Part shown: in pieces, positions 12,490 to 19,944 of the stretch
Numbering within the stretch: position 1 is the stretch's first letter
Layout of the letters: each line of letters starts with the position of its first letter
NCBI RefSeq assembly: GCF_001428895.1
Contig: NZ_LMJA01000030.1
Coordinates: forward strand, 222,896 to 286,895
DNA from: Mycobacterium sp. Root265
Lineage (GTDB): Bacteria > Actinomycetota > Actinomycetes > Mycobacteriales > Mycobacteriaceae
DNA length: 64,000 bases
Direction of reading: 5' to 3'
Translations under genes and position numbers: made by a program
Notes under the pieces: model-generated
What the model saw: the letters and a program-made list of their open reading frames with translations, nothing else
What the model was told of the DNA's origin: nothing
Databases searched by the model: none

Positions 12490-13460
12490 TCTCGACACCC
12501 GATCTCGTTCGTACCTTTCCTTTCCCGTTCGCCGCGGACACCTACCGCTACAGCACCAATGTCGAGCCCGCAGGCTCGGCGGTCCCCACCCCGGTCGGGC
12601 GCTGGGGTGAGCGGGTGGTCGATGTCGACAGCGAATACGAACACGAACTGGCCGAGCGGGCAGCCGTTCTCGCGACCGATCCCACCCGCAGCGCGGTGCT
12701 GCCACACATGCGCCCAGCCTGCTGGGACGCCATGCTGACCCTGATGCGCGAGCTCGCGAGCGGCTACCCCGACAGCATGTCCCTGCAGCGACACGGCACC
12801 GGGTGGCGCTGGCGCAACGACAGACTGGGCATCGAACAGGACTTCATCCTCGGCGATGAGAGCACGCTGCCCGCCGAACCGCTTGCCTATATCGCCGGCC
12901 AGGTGCAGGAGGACATCGTCCTGCTCGACCAACGCGACGGTGACCTGTTCGGTGACGCCGGCGTGGTCACCTTCGCCGCGGACTGGTCGTTCGGGTTCGA
13001 CGTCGGCATGACGTTTCTGGAGATCCACGGGCCGGTGCCCCGGCTGCGGGCCACCGGCGTCATCACCCGCGCCAGGGATTTCCTCATGCGGTTGCAGCCC
13101 GGTGAGACCTACCGGCGCACCAACTGGACGTTGACCATCGGTCGCCGCCTTGACGTCTCGACCGAGCTGTATCACGAGTGGGGGCCCGACCGCACGATGA
13201 TCAACGGCGTCACCGACGAGGAGTTCGGTCGGCTGGTGCATCTTCGGGTCGAGGTGCAGCACCTGATCCGGTTGCCGGAGTCGGGGTCGATCTGCTTCCT
13301 GATCCGCACCTATATGTTGCCGCTGGCCGATATCGCCGCCGTCGACGCCTGGCGGGTGCGCGCGGCGGCGGTGCTGGCCGAACTGCCCGAGGACATCGCC
13401 GACTACAAGGGCATCATCGGGTACCGCGACCGTGCGGTCCAGTGGCTGCGGTCCGCCTGA
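12486..13460 (+). CDS. DUF3445 haem-dependent oxidative N-demethylase-type protein
   Basis: A 324-residue protein of the DUF3445 family, the oxygenase-type partner in dimethylamine monooxygenase systems, which converts dimethylamine to methylamine and formaldehyde. Features seen are the opening FPFPF segment, the central GVVTFAADWSFGFDVGMTFLEIHGPVP region, NWTLTIGRR, and conserved RVEVQHLIRLPESGSICFLIRTY. GTG 12486 overlaps the reductase stop (GTGA). It ends the operon; a perfect palindrome follows. The convergent ammonium-transporter gene suggests nitrogen scavenging. Substrate is inferred from context only. Confidence 0.75.
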   Translation: MISTPDLVRTFPFPFAADTYRYSTNVEPAGSAVPTPVGRWGERVVDVDSEYEHELAERAAVLATDPTRSAVLPHMRPACWDAMLTLMRELASGYPDSMSLQRHGTGWRWRNDRLGIEQDFILGDESTLPAEPLAYIAGQVQEDIVLLDQRDGDLFGDAGVVTFAADWSFGFDVGMTFLEIHGPVPRLRATGVITRARDFLMRLQPGETYRRTNWTLTIGRRLDVSTELYHEWGPDRTMINGVTDEEFGRLVHLRVEVQHLIRLPESGSICFLIRTYMLPLADIAAVDAWRVRAAAVLAELPEDIADYKGIIGYRDRAVQWLRSA

Positions 13461-13480
13461 CAGCCAGGCCGACTGTACGA

Positions 13481-13516
13481 GAAATCGCCCGGATCCTCGA
13501 GGATCCGGGCGATTTC
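13481..13516. terminator. Perfect 36-base palindrome, bidirectional terminator candidate
   Basis: Two 18-base arms with no spacer (left arm GAAATCGCCCGGATCCTC) are exact reverse complements. It sits between the convergent dmm-type operon and the amt operon, 20 and 11 bases from their stops. No T-run follows on either strand. Confidence 0.75.
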
Positions 13517-13527
13517 GGTGTGCTCGA

Positions 13528-13746
13528 TCAGTAGGTCGTCGGTTCTCCTTCGGCCACCGGGCCGGGCTCCACCGGCTTGTGCTCGATGATCGCCCGGTAC
13601 GCGGCGTTCTCGTGCTGGATCATCCGGACGAAGAACCCGATGAAGAGCAACACCGCGAGGATGAACACGATCCACACGCCGAGCGAGTATCCGCCGAAGG
13701 TGAAGACCACGCCCGCGTCGTCGTAGCTGTCGATGGGACTGAACAT
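13528..13746 (-). CDS. Small single-span membrane protein linked to the ammonium transporter
   Basis: A 72-residue protein not recognised as a known family. It has one hydrophobic segment (about residues 20-42, LGVWIVFILAVLLFIGFFV) with an acidic N-terminus and a proline- and glutamate-rich tail (KPVEPGPVAEGEPTTY). Its ATG abuts the TAA of the ammonium-transporter gene with no gap, so the two are co-transcribed and probably coupled. A role as accessory subunit or regulator of the transporter is an inference from position. Confidence 0.8.
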   Translation of the reverse strand: MFSPIDSYDDAGVVFTFGGYSLGVWIVFILAVLLFIGFFVRMIQHENAAYRAIIEHKPVEPGPVAEGEPTTY

Positions 13747-15078
13747 TTACTTGACCTCCTCGGTGACCACCAGCACGGCACCGTTGGTGCGCATCGCGGT
13801 GATCGGGATACCTTCCGGGTACGGCGTGGCCGGAACCTCGCTGAGATCCAGCCCCTGCTCCTCGACCTCCGGCGGAATACGCAGCAGGCCAACCTTCTTC
13901 AGGCCCAGCGAGACCAGATAGGCGGGGATGAAGCCGAGTGCGGCGAAGACTACCGCGCCGACCGCCTGGCCCCAGAACGAGACGGACGGGTTGCCGTCGG
14001 TGTTCGGGTAGCCCGAGAGGAAGACGCCGGCCATCAGCACCGAGTACAGGCCGATGCCGCCGTGCACGGAGACCGCGCCGACCACATCGTCGATCTTGAA
14101 CTTTTCCAACAGCTTTCCGAGGTACGGCGCGAGAGCGCCGGCGCCCAGCGCGATGAGGAAGCCCAGCGCCGGGTGGTACAGATCCATTCCGGATGCCACG
14201 CCGATGACGCCACAGAGGCCACCGGAGATGGTCCAGAACGGCTCGCCCCGCGATGTGACATAGGCGCCGATGATGCCGCCGGCCAGGCCCATCAGGGTGT
14301 TGAAGGCGAAGGCGCTCAACGTCGTCGGGCTTCCGTAGATGGTGGCGTAGCCGCTGGGACCGTAGATGACACAGCCCATCAGGAAGCCGAAGAAGCCGGT
14401 GAAGATCATCATCAGTCCGACCATGGTCAGCGGCAGGTTGTGCGGGCGGATGGTCACCGGAGTGCCGTCGGGCAGGAAACGCCCGATGCGCGGCCCCAGG
14501 TTGATCAGGATGCCCAGCGTCGCGAAACCGGCGATCATGTGCACGCACCCGGCCGCACCGACATCGTGGAATCCGAGCTTGGTGAGCATCCAACCGGCGC
14601 CGTGCCACCCCCAGGCTGCACCGATGATCCACGTGACCGACCCCACCATGACGGTGAGCACCAGGAAGCCGCTGGTCCGAATGCGTTCCAGCACAGCACC
14701 GGACATGATCGAACCGGTGGTGGCGGCGAACAGCGCGAAGGCCCCCCAGAAGATGCCGCTCGCCGGGTCCTGGACGTTCGGGCCCATATTGTCGCTCCAC
14801 GGGAGCGCAGCCCTTGCGGCGTCGGTCATCTCGATGAAACCGCTGGGCATCGCGTTGTACAGGAACCAGCCGACGAAGAAGAACGATGCCACGATGGTGG
14901 CGAAGGCCAGCAGATTCTTCATCGCCGTGGCGAGCACGTTCTTGGACCTCGACGCGCCGACCTCGTAGGCGAGGAAGCCTGCGTGGATGAGCATCATCAA
15001 GGCGATGGACATCCAGTAGAAGAACTCGTTGTTGACGGCCGCCATCGTCGAGAGGGCGTCCTCCACTTCAGGTGTCAA
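13747..15078 (-). CDS. amt: Ammonium transporter (Amt family)
   Basis: A 443-residue integral membrane protein of the Amt/MEP/Rh family that carries ammonium or ammonia across the inner membrane. About eleven hydrophobic segments are visible. The twin pore histidines are in AGCVHMIAG and GAVSVHGGIG, and GASRSKN is typical of the family. The start is TTG 15078 (TTGACACCTG), preceded by GGAGGTCC at good spacing. The C-terminal tail is long and cytoplasmic. It faces the dimethylamine-type operon convergently, fitting ammonium scavenging. Control by GlnR is usual for mycobacterial amt genes, but I see no convincing box. Confidence 0.93.
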   Translation of the reverse strand: MTPEVEDALSTMAAVNNEFFYWMSIALMMLIHAGFLAYEVGASRSKNVLATAMKNLLAFATIVASFFFVGWFLYNAMPSGFIEMTDAARAALPWSDNMGPNVQDPASGIFWGAFALFAATTGSIMSGAVLERIRTSGFLVLTVMVGSVTWIIGAAWGWHGAGWMLTKLGFHDVGAAGCVHMIAGFATLGILINLGPRIGRFLPDGTPVTIRPHNLPLTMVGLMMIFTGFFGFLMGCVIYGPSGYATIYGSPTTLSAFAFNTLMGLAGGIIGAYVTSRGEPFWTISGGLCGVIGVASGMDLYHPALGFLIALGAGALAPYLGKLLEKFKIDDVVGAVSVHGGIGLYSVLMAGVFLSGYPNTDGNPSVSFWGQAVGAVVFAALGFIPAYLVSLGLKKVGLLRIPPEVEEQGLDLSEVPATPYPEGIPITAMRTNGAVLVVTEEVK

Positions 15079-15148
15079 AAGGACCTCCGCCGATCGTTTC
15101 TGGGGGATGGGGTGGGGGAGGCACTGCGTTTAACGACAGTGGCCTTGA

Positions 15149-15165
15149 GGTACTGACGGTGTACC
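15149..15165. promoter_or_regulatory. Small inverted repeat in the amt/lipoprotein divergent region
   Basis: GGTAC-N7-GTACC lies 71 bases upstream of the amt TTG and is followed by GAAAC at 15171-15175. The spacing does not fit a GlnR box properly. Regulator unknown. Confidence 0.3.
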
Positions 15166-15286
15166 GGATTGAAACTAACTGCGCGAATGTGTCCGAGCGG
15201 TCAAGGCGAGTTAATTCCGCGTGAAGAGGTGCGACGCACTCCGAAGTTGGGATCGGTAGCGTCGGCCACCCAACACGCTCTGTGCC

Positions 15287-15907
15287 ATGACGACATTCAC
15301 CCGCCTGGGCCTCGGCCTGGCCGCCACCGCACTCTCGATCTCGGTACTGACCGGATGCTCCAAGATCGACGACATCCGGGCCATCACCGACGCCGCGACC
15401 ACCGGCGTCGAGCAACTGAGCGACAACGCCGACGGACTCACCGAGATCGCCGCCGGCGACCTGGTGACCGTCGAGGGAATCGACACGGCGCTCGGCGCCA
15501 TCTCCGAGCGTGTCGGTGCCGGCCCGATGAATGTGGTCGAGATCGTCATCACCCAGCAGTTGATCACCGTGCAGGCCATCGACCCGGCCGCGCCCACGGA
15601 GCTCAACCAATGGACCTACACCGCGGGCCACGTTGGCGACCTGCGCCCCGTCGACTACGACGACGACACCGAGGCGCTGCAGCAGAACCTGTTTGCGGTG
15701 ACCGACGTGCCCGCCACCGCGATCATGACCGCGATCGGCAATGCGATCGGGGCCAGCGGTATCGCCGACGGCGATGTGCAGTCCGTCGTCGTCAAGCGCA
15801 ATCTGCCCTTCGGCGATGAGCTGCAGATCCTCATCAACGTGCAGGGTGAGCGCAGTGACAAGCAGGTGCGTGCGGACGCCACCGGTCGGGTCACCGAGGT
15901 CCTGTAG
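15287..15907 (+). CDS. Predicted lipoprotein of unknown function
   Basis: A 206-residue exported lipoprotein. The N-terminus has an uncharged hydrophobic signal (LGLGLAATALSISVL) and a lipobox LTGC with the modified Cys at about residue 24. The mature part is about 180 residues, rich in Asp and Ala, with no domain I recognise. It is divergent from amt and precedes the S9 peptidase by 44 bases. No catalytic motif seen; a binding or sensor role in the cell envelope is possible but unsupported. Confidence 0.8.
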   Translation: MTTFTRLGLGLAATALSISVLTGCSKIDDIRAITDAATTGVEQLSDNADGLTEIAAGDLVTVEGIDTALGAISERVGAGPMNVVEIVITQQLITVQAIDPAAPTELNQWTYTAGHVGDLRPVDYDDDTEALQQNLFAVTDVPATAIMTAIGNAIGASGIADGDVQSVVVKRNLPFGDELQILINVQGERSDKQVRADATGRVTEVL

Positions 15908-15939
15908 GCCACAGAGAACCCGGGAGAGGGGTCCAGCGA

Positions 15940-15945
15940 TACGGT
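15940..15945 (+). promoter_or_regulatory. -10 element for the leaderless S9 peptidase gene
   Basis: TACGGT lies six bases before ATG 15952, within GATACGGT. The purine run further upstream is too distant to serve as a ribosome site. Confidence 0.5.
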
Positions 15946-15951
15946 GATGTC

Positions 15952-17931
15952 ATGACACCGTTCCATGACCTGGATGCCTATTTCGCGTTGCCCAGGGTGG
16001 CCGGGCTCGCCGTCGCCCCGGGCGGTGACCGGGTGGTGACCACGATCAGCGAACTGAACCACGACAGCACCGAATACATCACCGCCCTATGGGAATTGGA
16101 CCCACAAGGCGTCGAGCCCGCCAGACGGCTGACCCGCGGCGCCAAGGGAGAGTCCGCACCCGTCTTCACCGCCGGCGGTGACCTGTTGTTCGTCGCGGTC
16201 CGGCCACGGGCCGGGGAGGACGAGCCGCCGGCGGCACTGTGGCGATTGCCGGCGGCCGGCGGCGAGGCGGTCCAGGAGCTCGCGCTGCCGGGCGGGGTCG
16301 CCGCGGTGCACACCGCGCAGCGCGCGGCGCGGACCGTCGTCACCGCACCGGTCCTGCCCGCGGCGAGGGATCTGGACGAGGACAAGCGGCTTCGCGCGCT
16401 GCGCAAGGACAACAAGGTGTCGGCGATCCTGCACACCGGATATCCGGTGCGGCACTGGGATCACGACCTGGGACCCGGCCAGCCGCACCTGTTCGACGCC
16501 GACGGCCAGCGCGACCTGACTCCCGGACCGGGCGGCGCCCTGCGCGATACGGCACTCGATGTCAGCGCCGACGGCAGTTTCGTGGTCACCGCATGGAACG
16601 CCGCGGCACCCGGGGTGGCGCTGCGCTCGCACCTCGTGCGTATCGATGCCGCCACCGGCCGGCACACCACGGTCGCCGAGGATCCCGGCGCCGATCTGGG
16701 GGAGCCCGCCATCTCTCCGGACGGAAGCCGGCTGGCCTTTCTCCGCGAGACAACCTCCACGCCGACCCGGGCGCCGCGGATCACTTTGTGCTGCATGAGC
16801 TTCGGCGAGGCGTGGGTGGAACTCGGCGACTGGGACCGCTGGCCGACATCGGTGACCTGGTCCGCCGACGGCGCACAGTTGATCGTCACCGCCGACGAGG
16901 GCGGGCGCGGACCGGTCTTCGCCGTCGATCCCGGCACGGCCGCGGTGACCCGGCTGACCGCCGACGATTTCACCTACAGCGATGTGCAGGCCGCCGCCGG
17001 CGGGGCGATATTCGCCTTGCGCAGTTCCTATCTGAGCCCGCCGCACCCGGTGCGCATTGACCCCGGCGGTTCCGTCACGGTGCTGCCCTGCGTCCAGCTG
17101 CCCGAGCTGCCCGGGCACGTCGAAGAAGTGACGGCCACCGCGCAGGACGGCGCCACGATCCGGTCCTGGCTCGTGCTGCCCGACGGCCTCGGCGAACAAG
17201 GTCCCGATCCGGCGCCGTTGCTCCTCTGGATTCACGGTGGACCGTTGGCCAGTTGGAACGCCTGGCACTGGCGGTGGAACCCATGGCTGCTCGCAGCGCA
17301 GGGTTACGCCGTGCTGCTGCCGGACCCGGCGCTGTCGACCGGATACGGCCAGGCCTTCATCCAACGCGGCTGGGGAGCATGGGGTGCGGCGCCCTACACC
17401 GATCTGATGGCGGTCACCGACGCCGCCTGCGCGCACCCCCGGGTCGACGAGTCGCACACCGCGGCGATGGGCGGATCCTTCGGCGGCTACATGGCCAATT
17501 GGATCGCCGGACACACCGACCGCTTCGATGCCATCGTCACCCATGCAAGCCTGTGGGCACTGGATCAGTTCGGGCACACCACCGACGGCGCCTACTGGTG
17601 GGTGCGCGAGATGACCGAGGAGATGACGCAGCGCAATTCCCCGCACCACCATGTGGCGAACATCCGCACACCGATGCTGGTCATCCACGGTGACAAGGAC
17701 TACCGCGTGCCCATCGGGGAGGGCCTGCGGCTCTGGTACGAGCTGCTGAGCCTGTCCGGTCTGCCCGCCGACGACGACGGCAACAGTGCCCACCAGTTCC
17801 TCTATTACCCGTCGGAGGGGCACTGGGTCGGGGCCCCGCAGCACGCCAAGATCTGGTACCAGGTGGTCACCGCATTCCTGGGCAACCATCTGTTCGGTCG
17901 GGAGGTGGGCCCGCCGGAAGTCCTCGGGTAG
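15952..17931 (+). CDS. Prolyl-oligopeptidase-family (S9) serine peptidase
   Basis: A 659-residue acylaminoacyl-peptidase-like enzyme. Residues about 1-370 resemble a beta-propeller with repeated xxSPDG/SADG motifs (for example AISPDGSRLAFL). The C-terminal alpha/beta-hydrolase domain carries the nucleophile in GGSFGGYM (Ser about 509), Asp in HGDKDYRVP (about 583) and His in SEGHW (about 624), so the triad is complete. No signal peptide is visible, so it is cytoplasmic. It trims or degrades short or N-acylated peptides. Confidence 0.9.
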   Translation: MTPFHDLDAYFALPRVAGLAVAPGGDRVVTTISELNHDSTEYITALWELDPQGVEPARRLTRGAKGESAPVFTAGGDLLFVAVRPRAGEDEPPAALWRLPAAGGEAVQELALPGGVAAVHTAQRAARTVVTAPVLPAARDLDEDKRLRALRKDNKVSAILHTGYPVRHWDHDLGPGQPHLFDADGQRDLTPGPGGALRDTALDVSADGSFVVTAWNAAAPGVALRSHLVRIDAATGRHTTVAEDPGADLGEPAISPDGSRLAFLRETTSTPTRAPRITLCCMSFGEAWVELGDWDRWPTSVTWSADGAQLIVTADEGGRGPVFAVDPGTAAVTRLTADDFTYSDVQAAAGGAIFALRSSYLSPPHPVRIDPGGSVTVLPCVQLPELPGHVEEVTATAQDGATIRSWLVLPDGLGEQGPDPAPLLLWIHGGPLASWNAWHWRWNPWLLAAQGYAVLLPDPALSTGYGQAFIQRGWGAWGAAPYTDLMAVTDAACAHPRVDESHTAAMGGSFGGYMANWIAGHTDRFDAIVTHASLWALDQFGHTTDGAYWWVREMTEEMTQRNSPHHHVANIRTPMLVIHGDKDYRVPIGEGLRLWYELLSLSGLPADDDGNSAHQFLYYPSEGHWVGAPQHAKIWYQVVTAFLGNHLFGREVGPPEVLG

Positions 17932-17942
17932 CTTCGGGACCC

Positions 17943-19199
17943 ATGACCTCCTCACAGCGCGAATTCGACATCGTCCTGTACGGCGCCACCGGGTTCGCCG
18001 GCAAGCTCACCGCGCAGTACCTGGCCGAGGCCGGGAAAGGTGCCCGGATCGCGCTGGCCGGCCGCTCGCTGGTCAAGGTCCGCGATGTCCGGGACACCCT
18101 GGGCGCCGAGGCGCAGGACTGGCCGCTGATCGAGGCCGACACCGCGCAACCGTCCACGCTGGCCGATATGGCGGCGCGCACCCAGGTGGTCATCACCACC
18201 GTCGGGCCGTACACGAAGTACGGACTGCCGCTGGTGCAGGCGTGTGTGGCGGCCGGCACCGACTACGCCGATCTGACCGGTGAGACGCTGTTCATCCGGG
18301 ACAGTGCCGAACAGTTCCACAAGCAGGCCGTCGACACCGGTTCGCGCATCGTGCATTCCTGTGGATTCGATTCCGTCCCTTCGGATATCACCGTCTACGC
18401 GCTGCACGACCGGGTGCGCAAGGACGGCGCGGGCGAACTCGCCGAGACCAGCCTGGTGCTGCGCTCGTTCGCCGGAGGCGTGTCCGGCGGCACCGTTGCC
18501 TCGATGGTCGAGTTCATGCGGACCGCCGCGGAGAACCCGCAGTCACGCGGCGATCTCGCAGACCCCTATACGCTGACCACCGACCGCGGGGCCGAGCCGG
18601 ATCTGGGCCACCAGTCCGACAATCCGTGGCGGCGCGGCCGGGAGATCGCCCCCGAACTCGACGGCGTCTGGACCGGTGCGTTCGCGATGGCCGCACCCAA
18701 CTCGCGAATCGTGCGGCGCAGCAATGCCCTGCTGGACTGGGCGTACGGGCGCACGTTCCGGTACTCCGAGCAGATGAGCATGGGCTCCTCGGTCATCGCG
18801 CCGGTGGCTGCCGCGCTGGACACCGCGGTCAACGTGGGGATGTTCGGGCTGGGCACCCGTTACATCAACAAGGTTCCCAGCGGCCTGCTCGAGCGCGTGC
18901 TGCCCAGGGCCGGCACCGGTCCCAGCGAGCGCACCCGGGAGAAGGGGCATTACCGCGCCGAGACGTACACCACGACCACCACCGGCGCACGGTACCGGGC
19001 CACCATCGCCCAACAGGGCGACCCCGGGTACAAGGCCACCGCGGTGCTGCTCGGCGAGTGCGGGCTCGCGCTCGCGCTCGACCGCGACAAGCTCTCGGAT
19101 CTGCGGGGGGTGCTGACCCCGGCCGCCGCCATGGGCGATGCGCTGCTGACCCGGCTGCCCGCCGCAGGGGTGACTTTGGAGACCGCTCGCCTCAACTGA
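17943..19199 (+). CDS. Saccharopine-dehydrogenase-like (trans-acting enoyl reductase family) protein
   Basis: A 418-residue NAD(P)-binding protein. The Rossmann motif is IVLYGATGFAGKL near the N-terminus, and TVGPYTKYGLPLVQACVAAGTDYADLTGE matches the mycobacterial saccharopine dehydrogenase-like family that includes the trans-acting enoyl reductase of phthiocerol lipid synthesis. Its place upstream of valS corresponds to Rv2449c. TAGCTT eight bases before the ATG may be a -10, since no ribosome site is evident. The real substrate of this paralogue is unknown. Confidence 0.85.
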   Translation: MTSSQREFDIVLYGATGFAGKLTAQYLAEAGKGARIALAGRSLVKVRDVRDTLGAEAQDWPLIEADTAQPSTLADMAARTQVVITTVGPYTKYGLPLVQACVAAGTDYADLTGETLFIRDSAEQFHKQAVDTGSRIVHSCGFDSVPSDITVYALHDRVRKDGAGELAETSLVLRSFAGGVSGGTVASMVEFMRTAAENPQSRGDLADPYTLTTDRGAEPDLGHQSDNPWRRGREIAPELDGVWTGAFAMAAPNSRIVRRSNALLDWAYGRTFRYSEQMSMGSSVIAPVAAALDTAVNVGMFGLGTRYINKVPSGLLERVLPRAGTGPSERTREKGHYRAETYTTTTTGARYRATIAQQGDPGYKATAVLLGECGLALALDRDKLSDLRGVLTPAAAMGDALLTRLPAAGVTLETARLN

Positions 19200-19304
19200 T
19201 TCGGGCGGTATGAACCGGGGCCGCGCCGAACGCCTGTGGGCCATGATCGATAAGGGCTAGGGTCCCTCTCAGGGGTACCTGACATCGACAGAGGTGAGTG
19301 GGAA

Positions 19305-19916
19305 ATGGCCGGTCTGGATGAACTCTTCGCACAAATTCCCGTACAGGACATTGCGGCGAAACTGGGGGCAGACCAGGGCGAGGTGAACAGCGCCATCCGG
19401 ACGCTGGTGCCGGCTTTGGTGGGTGGATTGCAGGCCAACGTCCAGGCCGATGACATCGACTCGACCGACCTGGAGGCCGCGGTGGGCTCGCAGGCGGCCA
19501 GTGGTCTGCTCGACGGCGGGGTCAAGGTCGACGATGTGGACGCCGGTGAGGGCGACAAGATCGTCGCCAACATCTTCGGCGGCAACGACAGCAACTCGGT
19601 CGCCTCGGCGCTGGCCGGCACCGGCGCCGGAAGCGGCGACCTGATCAAGAAGCTTTTGCCGATCCTGGCGCCGATCGTGCTGGCCTATATCGGCAAGCAG
19701 TTCTCCGGCAACTCCGCCCCCACGCAGCCGCAGTCCGCGCCGTCCGGCGGTGGGCTCGGCGATGTGCTCGGCAGCATTCTCGGCGGCGCCGGTGGCGGTG
19801 GTAACAATCCGCTGGGCAGCATCCTGGGCAGCGTGCTCGGTGGCGGCGGCCAGGGCGGCAATCAGGGCAATGTCATCGGGGACATTTTGGGTGGCCTGTT
19901 GGGTGGGAAGAAATAG
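19305..19916 (+). CDS. DUF937 domain protein
   Basis: A 203-residue protein. Residues 1-135 form the DUF937 region (begins MAGLDELFAQIPVQDIAAKLG, with VPALVGGLQANV and KKLLPILAPIVLAYIGKQF). The C-terminal third is a glycine-rich repeat with GSILGG, GSVLGG and GDILGG units ending in GGKK. Related proteins fold through such glycine/leucine repeats, but the role is unknown. It stands alone between the dehydrogenase-like gene and valS, with GTGAGTGGGAA upstream. Confidence 0.8.
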   Translation: MAGLDELFAQIPVQDIAAKLGADQGEVNSAIRTLVPALVGGLQANVQADDIDSTDLEAAVGSQAASGLLDGGVKVDDVDAGEGDKIVANIFGGNDSNSVASALAGTGAGSGDLIKKLLPILAPIVLAYIGKQFSGNSAPTQPQSAPSGGGLGDVLGSILGGAGGGGNNPLGSILGSVLGGGGQGGNQGNVIGDILGGLLGGKK

Positions 19917-19932
19917 CCCGGCGCGGTTTCCC

Positions 19933-19938
19933 TAGAAT
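19933..19938 (+). promoter_or_regulatory. -10 element for leaderless valS
   Basis: TAGAAT, a near-consensus hexamer, lies exactly six bases before the GTG start at 19945. No ribosome site is present in the gap. Confidence 0.6.
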
Positions 19939-19944
19939 CGACGG

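Noticed and set aside
13432-15156. 574-codon open frame opposite the ammonium transporter
   Set aside because: Runs through the terminator palindrome and the amt coding region; its composition is that of an antisense frame.
15149-15175. GlnR box upstream of amt
   Set aside because: GTAC and GAAAC elements are present but with wrong spacing for the consensus.
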